NCBI GenBank assembly: GCA_027067955.1
Contig: JAMOUW010000014.1
Coordinates: 1-52,029 of the forward strand
Direction: 5' to 3'
Source: Thermaceae bacterium
Lineage (GTDB): Bacteria > Deinococcota > Deinococci > Deinococcales > Marinithermaceae
Length of the DNA: 52,029 nucleotides
In this document: positions 31,085 through 39,446 of the stretch, piece after piece
How the letters are laid out: each line of letters opens with the position of its first letter
How positions within the stretch are numbered: position 1 is the stretch's first letter
Program-made: the position numbers and the translations under genes
Notes under the pieces: model-generated
What the model was told of the DNA's origin: nothing
The model's input: the letters and a program-made list of their open reading frames with translations, nothing else
Database searches by the model: none

Positions 31085-32491
31085 CTAGGGCGGTAGCGGT
31101 TCTCTGGTCTCCCCCGCGACCGGCGGCGCCGGAGCGTAACCCTGTTCATCGCGTATCAGTTCGCCGCGCCCCACCAGCGCCTCCAGGGCGAACTCGGCCC
31201 GGGCGACGCCTTCGGCGACGGTCTGCTGCGCGTGAGACCCGGCCAGCTCCAAGAGCGGCGCCACCCTCCGCACGCGTTCCCAGGCGGTCCGCACGTCATC
31301 CGGCAGCTCCAGGACACGTCCGCCCTTAAACCAGGCGGCCAGTTCGTCGAGACCGGGGCGTTCTCCCCACTCCGCGGCGAAGGCGCGGGCGATGAATTCG
31401 CGCGCCAGCGCCTCAGCCCCCGTGAGCTCGCCCTCGTATTCGAGCTCGAGCCTGCCGGTTATGGCCGCGATCCCCCCGTAGAGGTCGGGCGGGCGCGCCA
31501 GCGGTTCACCGCCCGCAGCCAGCGAGCGTGCCTCCGCGCCCGCGGCCACCTGCTCCAAAAGCGCAATGGGCAAGCGCTGGCTGACCCCGCTGCTCTGGTC
31601 TACGCGCGCGTCGCGACGGGCCAGGAAAGCGACCCGCTCCACGGCCCGGGCCACGAAGTCGGGGATGCGCACGCCCGGGGGCAGGCGCGCCTCATTGCGA
31701 GTTATCCGCAAACCGTCTTCCAGGGTGCGGGGGTAGTGGGTGCGGATTTCAGCGTCGATGCGGTCGCGTAGCGGGGTCACTATCCGGCCCCGGGCGGTGT
31801 AGTCCTCGGGGTTGGCGCTGAACACCAGCCAGACGTCGAGCGGCAACCGCAGCGGGAAACCGCGCACCTGGACGTCACCCTCCTCGAGTACGTTGAAGAG
31901 CGCCACCTGCACCCGGGCCGGCAGGTCGGGCAGCTCGTTGACCGCGAAGATGCCGCGGTTGGCGCGGGGGATCAGGCCGTAATGCACCGCCTCCAGGTCA
32001 GCGAGACCCTCACCGCGGCGGGCGGCCTTGATGGGGTCTATCTCACCGATCAAATCGGCCACGGTCACGTCCGGGGTGGCCAGCTTCTCGATATAGCGAT
32101 CCTCGGGCGCCAGCCACACCAGCGGGGCATCGTCGCCCGCCTCGGCGAGCAGCCGCCGTCCCTCGGGGCTCACCGGCGCTAGCGGGTTGTCACGCAGGGG
32201 AGTAGCGAGCGCCGGCAGTTCGGCATCGAGCAGGCGCGTCAGGCTGCGCAAAATTCTGGTCTTCGCCTGGCCCCTGAGCCCCAGCAAAATGAAGTGCTGC
32301 CGGGCCAGCAGCGCCCGCACCAGCGCGGGGACAACAGTTTCCCCGTAACCGTGAACGCCGGGAAAGAGCGTCTCACCAGCGCGCAGTTTGGATATCAGGT
32401 TCTCGCGAACCTCGCTGCGCACGTCGCGACGCAGCCTCTCAAGCGGCCAGCCGCCCGCCTTCAGTTCGCCCAGGGTGCGCGGCTGCTTCAT
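31085..32491 (-). CDS. Magnesium-chelatase/MoxR-like AAA+ ATPase
   Basis: This 468-residue ATPase belongs to the chelatase/MoxR side of AAA+. The P-loop is GLRGQAKT at 71-78 (Ala in place of the Gly before Lys), and the Walker B region reads GIFAVNELPDL, with Asn for Asp. SANPEDYTARGRIVTPLRDR is the sensor 1/arginine-finger block. These variants seem typical for this subgroup. Such ATPases usually work with a von Willebrand-A protein encoded next to them; none is in this window, and the displaced prfB end lies directly downstream. ATG 32491 overlaps the stop of the znuA-like gene (ATGA). Confidence 0.85.
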   Translation of the reverse strand: MKQPRTLGELKAGGWPLERLRRDVRSEVRENLISKLRAGETLFPGVHGYGETVVPALVRALLARQHFILLGLRGQAKTRILRSLTRLLDAELPALATPLRDNPLAPVSPEGRRLLAEAGDDAPLVWLAPEDRYIEKLATPDVTVADLIGEIDPIKAARRGEGLADLEAVHYGLIPRANRGIFAVNELPDLPARVQVALFNVLEEGDVQVRGFPLRLPLDVWLVFSANPEDYTARGRIVTPLRDRIDAEIRTHYPRTLEDGLRITRNEARLPPGVRIPDFVARAVERVAFLARRDARVDQSSGVSQRLPIALLEQVAAGAEARSLAAGGEPLARPPDLYGGIAAITGRLELEYEGELTGAEALAREFIARAFAAEWGERPGLDELAAWFKGGRVLELPDDVRTAWERVRRVAPLLELAGSHAQQTVAEGVARAEFALEALVGRGELIRDEQGYAPAPPVAGETREPLPP

Positions 32492-33336
32492 CTCTCGAGA
32501 CCCAGCGCCCGGGCCAGCACGCGGCCGTTGGCCTCCCAAACCGCCAGATAATCGGGACCGGTCTGGTTTAGCAGATCTATGAGCGCCGGTTTGACCCCGA
32601 GGCTGCGGGCGATCCGACCGGCCTCACCCTCCAGCTGCAGCGGCGCCACCAGGTAGGCGATATGCTCGGCGGCCATGATCCGGGCGGCCTCAGCGAGTTC
32701 GCGCGGGCTGGGCTGAGCGGCGGGGTTGGGGGTAATCAGGTAGACGCGCTCCAGCCGGTAACGGGAAATCAGGTAGCTGAAGGGGTTTTTGAAAGCTACA
32801 AAGCGGCGTGTGGGGGCGGCGGCCAGGAGCTTTTTCGTGGTTTCGCTCAACTCGATCAGCTTTTGTCCGTAAACGCGGGAACGCTCCCGGTACGCCGCGG
32901 CGTTTTTCGGATCGAGCTCTGCGGCGGTGCGGGCCAGCTCCGCGACCACCCCGGCCATCAGCCTCGGGTCGGTCCAAACGTGGGGGTCGGGGGCTCCCGA
33001 GGGCAGGGTCAGGACGTGCTCCTTCAGATGGTCCGCCACCGTAAATACCCTGGCCCCCAGGTTGTTGGGGCGAATCAGCTTTTCCAGCAGCCAGCCGTCG
33101 AGCCCCAGCCCGTTCATTATCACCAGCCGCGCCCGGGCCACCTTCTTCACGTCGGCGGGGGTGGGGCTGAAGACGTGGGGGTTGGCACCCGGTGGTACCA
33201 GGCTCTCCACCTGCCAGCCCTCCCCCAGCACCGCCCGGGCGAGGGCGGCATAGGGAGGAATGGTGGCCACCGCCAGCGGTTTTGCGGCCAGCGCCAGACC
33301 GGCGCCAAGAACGAGGACGGCGAGAATGCGCTTCAT
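32488..33336 (-). CDS. ZnuA-like metal ABC transporter substrate-binding protein
   Basis: This is a cluster A-I receptor for zinc or manganese. The 282-residue product has a short signal peptide (about 1-18) and the His ligands in GANPHVFSPTP (His53) and APDPHVW (His118). It also has KNPFSYLISRY, where the third His would be expected as HxAF(Y), and so may bind differently. The His-rich acidic loop of zinc-specific ZnuA is absent. No permease or ATPase genes for metal uptake are adjacent. TAGTAT ends 6 bases before ATG 33336, so it is leaderless and heads a two-gene operon with the AAA+ ATPase. Confidence 0.84.
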   Translation of the reverse strand: MKRILAVLVLGAGLALAAKPLAVATIPPYAALARAVLGEGWQVESLVPPGANPHVFSPTPADVKKVARARLVIMNGLGLDGWLLEKLIRPNNLGARVFTVADHLKEHVLTLPSGAPDPHVWTDPRLMAGVVAELARTAAELDPKNAAAYRERSRVYGQKLIELSETTKKLLAAAPTRRFVAFKNPFSYLISRYRLERVYLITPNPAAQPSPRELAEAARIMAAEHIAYLVAPLQLEGEAGRIARSLGVKPALIDLLNQTGPDYLAVWEANGRVLARALGLER

Positions 33337-33370
33337 GCTCTCATACTATCCGGCTCCGGTGAAGGTTTTC

Positions 33371-34364
33371 CTAAACGCGCCGCCCGATCCCCAGACCCGG
33401 CCCTTCGGGAAGCAGGAGCCGTGCACCCGCGTAATCCAGACCGCTGAAGGGGTCGTCACGGATCAGCAGGGGACCGTCCAGGTCGGCATGGTCGGCCAGG
33501 GGCGCCAGATGGGAGGCGGCACCTACGGCCAGCCGGGTCTCGACCATGCAACCGATCATCACCTGCAGGCCGAGGCCGCGGGCGGTTTCGATCAGGGCCC
33601 GCGCCGGCGCGAGACCACCGCTCTTGGCCAGCTTGATCACCACGCCGTCCACGTAGGGGGCCCACGCCACCACGTCGCGCATGGTCTTGATGGGTTCGTC
33701 GGCGAAAAGGGGCAGGCCAGCCCCCCGCAGCTCCGCGTAGGCGGCGCGCTCTCCGGGAGGCAGCGGCTGCTCCAGAAACTCGACCCGCAAACGCGCCAGT
33801 TCGGGAATCAGGCGGCGGGCTTCGGCGGGCGTCCAGCCGCCGTTGGCGTCCACGCGGATGCGGGCGTCGGGGCGGGCGGCGCGCACCGCTTCGAGCCGGG
33901 AAAGGTCGCCCTCCCCGCCCACCTTGAGCTTGATAACGGGCATCTTCGCGGCGCGGGCCAGCCCCGCCATCTCGCCGGGGTCGCCCATGGCGATGGTGAA
34001 TGAGGTGGGCGGAGCGCGGTCCGGATCGAGGCCGAAAAGACGCCACAGCGGCGCGCCCAGCGCCCGGCCCCAGAGGTCGAAAAGCGCCATCTCCAGGGCG
34101 GCGCGGCCGGCGCGCGACCCCTCCGCTGGCAAACGCGCGAGCCGGCCCTGCAGGCTGGCGGGCGCGCCCTCGAGCCGGGCGCGGGCTTCCTCCAGGTAGG
34201 CGGTCACCGCCTCCACGCTTTCGCCGTGGTAGGGCACCACCGCCGCCTCGCCAAGGCCGCCTTCCAGGTCCACGAAGACCGCGGTCCGCGTCAGGCTGGC
34301 GCCGTGAGCGATGCGAAAGGGGGTGGACGAGCTCGAGGGTGCGGGTCTGCCAATCAAGATGCAC
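33371..34364 (-). CDS. Dipeptide epimerase (enolase superfamily) with N-terminal frameshift
   Basis: This enzyme epimerises L-Ala-D/L-Glu and related dipeptides from peptidoglycan. The body has the superfamily residues: the KLKVGG Lys pair, DANGGW, EQPL, ADE and the second-side Lys in KLAKSGG. The N-terminus should read from GTG 34364 as MHLDWQTRTLELVHP joined to FRIAHGASLTRTA, but the two parts are in different frames: one extra base lies in the G5 run at 34319-34323. From TTG 34357 the ORF stays open but with an odd N-terminus. Either a real frameshift or a sequencing error is likely. The gene follows lutC by 2 bases. Confidence 0.82.
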
Positions 34365-34366
34365 TG

Positions 34367-35281
34367 TCAGGCCAGATCCAGAGCATGCAGCAAAGCCCAG
34401 GCGTAAGCCGGGGCTTCGTTACAGGCATGCCGGCGATAGGCCGCCGGTCCCGAGATCGGGGTTCCCGCGGCAATACGCTGTACGGCTTTTTCCAGGCAGT
34501 GGCGGCGGATGGTGTAGGTCTTGCCGCTGGAGCCCACCCGCACCACCGCGGTGTTTTCGGTCACCCGCTCCACCGTGAAGGATCCACCCCGTTTGGTGGT
34601 TAGATCCCGCCCGGCAAGGGAACGCACGGCGTCCCAATCGAGCCCGCCCGCAGGATCGGGGCCGGGAACGGTCTTCCCTTCTCCGGCGGCGTCCTCCAGG
34701 GAAGGCACGATCGCTATTATCAGCCGCCCGGGGCCGTGCACCCCCTGAACCATGATCTGCCCGATGTCCGCAGACTTGCTGGGACCGGAGTGCAGCGCCA
34801 GGGCGCTGGCCGGCGGCTCCCCGCCGAGGGCTTCAAGGGCTTCGGCGAGGTGCCGCAACACGCGCGTCTCTTCAACCCAGACCAGATGAACCGGGGGCAA
34901 GAGCTGCAGCAAGCGCCCCTCGGAGCTGGAAAGCAACACGCTGCCGGTGTCGGCGACGGCCGCCAGCGCGCGGCTGACCCCCAGCTCGGCCTCTGCGGGC
35001 GTTGCGGCGGGGAGCGGCGGGACGTACGCCGCGGGCACCTGCGGGCTCACCGCGGCGCTGGCGAAGCCTGCGGCCCAGTCCGCAAGCCAGGCGCGGGCGG
35101 CGCCGGGCTCCGTGAAGCGCAACACCTCCGCGCCGTTCGCCCGGGCGTGGGCGCTGAAACGCTCCACGGCCTCGCCCTCCTCCACGGCGGGGCGCCAGGG
35201 GCCGGTGGGAGCCTCCACCGGCCAGCGCCCCTCGAGGGCGCGGCGCACACGACGCAGGATACGGCGTTTGGCATCAGGCAT
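34367..35281 (-). CDS. lutC: LutC-like LUD-domain protein with extra C-terminal domain
   Basis: LutC is part of the iron-sulfur L-lactate oxidation complex LutABC. Residues 1 to about 195 follow the LUD family, including ADTGSVLLSS near 110-119 and the SADIGQIMVQGVHGPGRL block at 170-187. After that, where LutC normally ends, about 105 further residues follow (DWDAVRSLAGRDLTTKRGG, TYTIRRHCLEKAVQRIAAG and so on) that I do not recognise. The start lies 8 bases inside the end of lutB. The fused domain is a real oddity and could change the role of the subunit. Confidence 0.85.
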   Translation of the reverse strand: MPDAKRRILRRVRRALEGRWPVEAPTGPWRPAVEEGEAVERFSAHARANGAEVLRFTEPGAARAWLADWAAGFASAAVSPQVPAAYVPPLPAATPAEAELGVSRALAAVADTGSVLLSSSEGRLLQLLPPVHLVWVEETRVLRHLAEALEALGGEPPASALALHSGPSKSADIGQIMVQGVHGPGRLIIAIVPSLEDAAGEGKTVPGPDPAGGLDWDAVRSLAGRDLTTKRGGSFTVERVTENTAVVRVGSSGKTYTIRRHCLEKAVQRIAAGTPISGPAAYRRHACNEAPAYAWALLHALDLA

Positions 35282-36656
35282 TTCCGAGGTCCTCCTCCCA
35301 GATTTCGCGGAAGCTCTTGGGGCTGGGCTCGAGCGCCCCGTGGCCCGCAGCCCAGGCTCCCAGGACCGGCAGCCAGGGCGCTCCGGTGAGGGACGCGGCG
35401 ATCCGGAGCAGCTTGCCCGATATCCGGTAGAAGCGCGGCCGCGTCATCAACTGGGCGTAACCCGCAAATGCCATCCGCTCGGCGGCGGGGGCGCGCTTGG
35501 CGCTGCGCACCCGCCAGGTGAGGATCTGCTTGGGCAGGGGAATCTTCACCGGGCAGACATCGGCGCAGGCGGTGCAGAGGCTGCAGGCGTAGCCGAGATC
35601 TTCGGCCAGACGGGGGTCCCTGAGACCCGGGGTGAGCACGATACCGATGGGCCCCGAGTAGACCTGACCGTAGGCGTGACCCCCGGTCTGGCGGTAGACG
35701 GGGCAGGTGTTCAGGCAGGCGCCGCAGCGGATGCAGGAGAGCGCCTCGTACATCTCGCGGTCGGCAAGAACGCTGCTGCGGCCGTTGTCAACGAAGACGA
35801 CGTGCAAATGCTCGGGACCGTCGGGCTCATCCGGACGGCGGGGGCCATTCAGGAGGCTGACGAAGGTGCCTATCTTCTGGCCGGTAGCGGCGCGGGCCAG
35901 AAGCTGCAGGAAAATTTCCAGGTCGCAAACCCGCGGCAAAAGTTTTTCTATGCCCGCCAGGACCACGTGCACCCGGGGCGCGCTGGTGCTGAGCCGGATG
36001 TTGCCCTCGTTTTCCACCAGCACCACCGTGCCCGTTTCGGCCACCACGAAGTTGGCGCCGCTTATACCCATATCGGCGGTCAGGAAGGCTTCGCGCAGCA
36101 CCTTGCGAGCGGCCGCGGCGAGAGCCCCGGGGCTCGCGTCCGGGGGCGTGCCCAGCTTCTCGTGGAAGAGGGCGCGGATCTCCTCGAGATTCTTGTGGAT
36201 CGCCGGGCCGACGATGTGACTGGGGGGTTCGCCCGCAAGCTGGATGATGTACTCACCCAGGTCGGTTTCGAAAAACTCCACCCCCAGGCGCTCCAGCAGG
36301 CCGTTTACCTCCAGCTCTTCACTGAGCATGCTCTTGCCCTTGACCACCCGCTGCACGCCGTAGCGATCGATCAGCTCCCGCAGGATCTGCTGGGCGTCGT
36401 CCGCGTCCTCGGCCCAGTGGACCTCGGCCCCGCTGGCCAGGAGCCGCGCCTCCGCCTGGATCAGATAACGGTCGAGGCGGCTGAGGGTATGGCGCTTCGT
36501 TGCCGCGGCCCAGTCGCGCCAGGCTTCGGCTTCTACCTCCGCGTAGGCGCGGGCGCGGTTCGCGTCGAAGTGGAGGGTGGCCCTGGTGACCGACTCGCGC
36601 ACCTGCGGCTGCTCGGCCAGAGCGCGCTTGGCGGCTGCCTTGTATCCCTTAGCCAT
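35274..36656 (-). CDS. lutB: LutB-type iron-sulfur protein of lactate utilisation
   Basis: This 460-residue subunit has an N-terminal LUD domain (about 60-300) and two [4Fe-4S] ferredoxin motifs, CIRCGACLNTCPVY (Cys308, 311, 314, 318) and CSLCTACADVCPV (Cys358, 361, 364, 368). A C-terminal domain with LEPSPKSFREIW follows. It transfers electrons during oxidation of L-lactate to pyruvate in the cytoplasm. It overlaps lutA and lutC by 8 bases each, which is tight operon packing. Confidence 0.95.
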   Translation of the reverse strand: MAKGYKAAAKRALAEQPQVRESVTRATLHFDANRARAYAEVEAEAWRDWAAATKRHTLSRLDRYLIQAEARLLASGAEVHWAEDADDAQQILRELIDRYGVQRVVKGKSMLSEELEVNGLLERLGVEFFETDLGEYIIQLAGEPPSHIVGPAIHKNLEEIRALFHEKLGTPPDASPGALAAAARKVLREAFLTADMGISGANFVVAETGTVVLVENEGNIRLSTSAPRVHVVLAGIEKLLPRVCDLEIFLQLLARAATGQKIGTFVSLLNGPRRPDEPDGPEHLHVVFVDNGRSSVLADREMYEALSCIRCGACLNTCPVYRQTGGHAYGQVYSGPIGIVLTPGLRDPRLAEDLGYACSLCTACADVCPVKIPLPKQILTWRVRSAKRAPAAERMAFAGYAQLMTRPRFYRISGKLLRIAASLTGAPWLPVLGAWAAGHGALEPSPKSFREIWEEDLGNA

Positions 36657-37371
36657 TGCGTGCCTCCCAGAGCAGGCTGGCTATGTGACGGACATTGACG
36701 TCGAGGCCGCGGGTGCGGGCGCGGCCGGCCATGTGCATCAGGCAGGCGCCGTCGGCCGAGGTCAGATAGTCGACCTCGGGCAGGGTGTCGAGTTTACGGT
36801 CGGCCATTGCCAGGCTGACGGGTGCGTTCTTGACCGAAAAGACGCCGCCAAAACCGCAGCACTCCTGGTCGGCCTCCCAGGGCACGACCTCGGCCCCGGT
36901 CGCCTCCAGAAGGCGTACCGGCTCCTCCTTGACGCCAAGCTCGCGGCTGACGTGACAGCCGTGGTGATAGGCCAGGCGGACGCCTTCCAGACCGCGGCCC
37001 AGGTCTTTGGCGTTGACCACCTTGACCAAAAACTCCGCCAGCTCGTAGCTGCGTCCCGCCAGGTCCAGCGCCGCTTCATAACGGGGCCGGTCGCCCTCGA
37101 ACAGGCGCGGGCTGTAAGCGCGCAGCATCGTGGTGCAGGAGCCCGAAGGCAGCACCACGTACTCACACCCCTCGAAGACGTCCTGGGTGTGAGCGGCCAT
37201 CTTGCGGGCCTCGTCCCAGTGACCGGCGTTGAAGGCGGGCTGGCCGCAGCAGGTTTGGGCGCGGGGGAAGCTCACCCCCACGCCCAGAGCCCGCAGGAGA
37301 CGCACCGCGTCGGCGGCGGCTTCGGCGAAGAACTGGTCGGCCAGACAGGTAACGAAGAAGCAGACTCGCAT
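36649..37371 (-). CDS. lutA: LutA-type CCG-domain protein of lactate utilisation
   Basis: This 240-residue protein has the two CCG cluster motifs, QTCCGQPAFN (Cys41/42) and ECCGFGGVFS (Cys171/172), plus CHVSRELG, as in LutA/GlcF/HdrB-like subunits that bind unusual iron-sulfur clusters. It is the first gene of lutABC. TATAAT lies 10 bases before ATG 37371 with no Shine-Dalgarno sequence, so the transcript is nearly leaderless. Confidence 0.94.
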   Translation of the reverse strand: MRVCFFVTCLADQFFAEAAADAVRLLRALGVGVSFPRAQTCCGQPAFNAGHWDEARKMAAHTQDVFEGCEYVVLPSGSCTTMLRAYSPRLFEGDRPRYEAALDLAGRSYELAEFLVKVVNAKDLGRGLEGVRLAYHHGCHVSRELGVKEEPVRLLEATGAEVVPWEADQECCGFGGVFSVKNAPVSLAMADRKLDTLPEVDYLTSADGACLMHMAGRARTRGLDVNVRHIASLLWEARNG

Positions 37372-37381
37372 TTACAGACCG

Positions 37382-37387
37382 ATTATA
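37382..37387 (-). promoter_or_regulatory. -10 box of lutABC
   Basis: A consensus TATAAT on the minus strand (37387-37382) lies 10 bases before the lutA ATG. It also sits just after the end of the convergently ordered antiporter gene, so lutABC is transcribed separately from it. Confidence 0.65.
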
Positions 37388-37396
37388 CCGGCCGGC

Positions 37397-39334
37397 TCAG
37401 GCCGAACGCCCCGTTCCCGCGGCGGCGAACTTGAGCTCCACCTCGCGCAGGCTCTCGGGACTGCCCATCACGGTCACCTTGTCACCCAGGCGCAGCTGGG
37501 TATAGCCGTGGGTGACGATGGCCTGGCCGTCGCGGTGAATGGCCAGCACCAGGGTATCGGGCGGCAGCCGCAGCTCGCGCAAGAGCGCCCCGTGGAGCGC
37601 CGGGTCGCGCAGCTCCACGTCCACCACCTGCTTGCCCTCCTCGAGCCCCAGCAGCAGGCTGGCGGCCTGGGGGGCGCGCACGAACTGCTCGAGCAGGCTG
37701 AGCGTGGCCATGCTGGGGTCCACCACCACCGCGCCCAGCTCGGCGAAGCGCGGCGCCCACTCGCGCCCGGCGAGACGCACCACCAGGCTCTCGGTACCGT
37801 ATTTTTCGTAGAATGTTTCGCAGATACGGTGATTCTCGGCGTCGGAAAGCAGGCAGACCACGGCGTCGGCCCCCTCTGCGGCCAGTGCTTGCAGCATCTC
37901 TTCGTCCAGCTCCCGGTAGTGCACCACCGGGAAGCCCGCCCCCATTAGCTCGCTGGCGCGCTCGGGATCGGGAGTAGCCAGGCGCACCCGCCAGCCGTCG
38001 GCGGTGAGGCGGCGGGCGAGGGTGAGGGTCTGGTCGTCGTCGCCGAAGAGAATGACGTCGCGCACGCCGTCGAACTCGGTGTGCCCGCGGGGGTGGGCTT
38101 CGCCCACCGCCAGGAGCGACCATTTGAACAGCGGCGGCCCCACAAGCTGATTGAGCACGATCAGCCCCACGATCACCGCGGCGAAGGGCTCGCCAAAGCC
38201 GGGGAACTCGTCAGCCACTTTCTTGGTGAGTCCCAGCGCCACCCCCGCCTGGGTCACGAAGGCGAGGCCCGAGTAGGCCGCGTGCCGCAAGGGCTCGCGC
38301 GCCAGCAGCGCCCCCAGAAAAGACCCCGAAAAGATGCCCGCCAGACGGGCAGCAAAGAGGGCCAGGGCGATGGGCCAGGCGCGGCCCAGCACGTCCAGCG
38401 CCAGTCCGGCGCCGGTAAGGGTGAAAAAGGCGATGTAGACCGCCGGGCCCAGGTCTTCGAGGATCTTGGAGAATTCGTCACGGAAGCCGGTGTAGTTGAC
38501 AAGCAGGAAGCTGGCGATCATGCCGATCAGCAGGGGCTCGAGCGAAACCTGCGCATGCAAGATCTGCCCGCTCGTTGCACGCAGCGCGTGGCTGACGACG
38601 AAAATCCCGTACCCCGAGGCCAGCACCACCCCGCCCTTAACCCAGGCGTGCAAACGGGTGGCCAGAAGACGCCGCAAAAAAGCCGCCAGCAGATAGCCCA
38701 GCGCCACCGAGGCGGCTATCTCCACCGCCAGCAGCAGCAGGAAACCAGGTCCCAGCGGACGGCCATGCACCCAAACGAGGGCCAGTTCGTAGGCCAGGGT
38801 GAAGAGGACGATGACCACCACGTCGGTCACCACGGTGACCCCCAGCACCAGCTGGGTAAACGGCCCCTTTGCGCGCAACTCGTTGATGACGGCGATGGTG
38901 GACGACGGCGAGCGCGCTACCAGCACCACCCCGGTCAGCAGCGCCGCCGCCCGGCGCGCCGGTTCGGATATGTCGGGGATGAAACCGAACAGCTGATAAG
39001 CGGCCAGCGCCCCCAGCAGGGTGATTGTGGTGGTCTGCACCGCGGTCATCACCGCGATGGAGCGCAGACGCGGACGGACCTCCTTGAGATAGAGTTCGGC
39101 CCCCGCAGCGAAGGCTATAAAGGCCAGCGCCATCTCGTCCACGAAGCGCAGGCGCTCGAGCTCTTCACGGCTGATCATCCCCAGCACGTAGGGCCCGATC
39201 AGGATCCCGGCAAAGAGGAAACCGCTGATCAGGGGCAGGTTGTAGCGGGTGGCGTACTGCCCGATGGCGCTGGCGGCCAGCGCCAGGATGAAAAAACCAC
39301 CGACGAGGATGAGCAGGTCGTTGAACGCTTCCAT
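37397..39334 (-). CDS. Kef/CPA2-type cation:proton antiporter with TrkA-N and TrkA-C domains
   Basis: This 645-residue protein has an N-terminal antiporter domain of about 12-13 helices (about 1-385), including GFLFAGILIGPYVLG near 38-52 and LTGVVLVARSPSSTIAV. A Rossmann-type RCK/TrkA-N domain (about 405-520, starting GVRDVILFGDDDQTLTLA) and a TrkA-C domain (about 555-640) follow. It should exchange potassium or sodium for protons under nucleotide control. I chose ATG 39334 because GGAGGGC precedes it; the longer in-frame start has no homology. Confidence 0.9.
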   Translation of the reverse strand: MEAFNDLLILVGGFFILALAASAIGQYATRYNLPLISGFLFAGILIGPYVLGMISREELERLRFVDEMALAFIAFAAGAELYLKEVRPRLRSIAVMTAVQTTTITLLGALAAYQLFGFIPDISEPARRAAALLTGVVLVARSPSSTIAVINELRAKGPFTQLVLGVTVVTDVVVIVLFTLAYELALVWVHGRPLGPGFLLLLAVEIAASVALGYLLAAFLRRLLATRLHAWVKGGVVLASGYGIFVVSHALRATSGQILHAQVSLEPLLIGMIASFLLVNYTGFRDEFSKILEDLGPAVYIAFFTLTGAGLALDVLGRAWPIALALFAARLAGIFSGSFLGALLAREPLRHAAYSGLAFVTQAGVALGLTKKVADEFPGFGEPFAAVIVGLIVLNQLVGPPLFKWSLLAVGEAHPRGHTEFDGVRDVILFGDDDQTLTLARRLTADGWRVRLATPDPERASELMGAGFPVVHYRELDEEMLQALAAEGADAVVCLLSDAENHRICETFYEKYGTESLVVRLAGREWAPRFAELGAVVVDPSMATLSLLEQFVRAPQAASLLLGLEEGKQVVDVELRDPALHGALLRELRLPPDTLVLAIHRDGQAIVTHGYTQLRLGDKVTVMGSPESLREVELKFAAAGTGRSA

Positions 39335-39446
39335 TGAGCCCTCCGCCCGGAAGCGGAATATCTTGCAGCTTACCGCACCGGGCCCGCCACCGGAGTGCGC
39401 TTTCTGCACCGCCTTCAAAACCGCCGGCGCAACCGCGGGCAGCGGG

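Noticed and set aside
34947-36698. 583-codon plus-strand frame opposite lutB/lutC
   Set aside because: Antisense to genes with clear iron-sulfur motifs; composition (Gly, Ala, Arg, Gln rich) is that of a shadow frame.
38081-39337. 418-codon plus-strand frame opposite the antiporter gene
   Set aside because: Very polar His/Gln/Arg-rich translation typical of the reverse complement of a membrane protein; no start signal.
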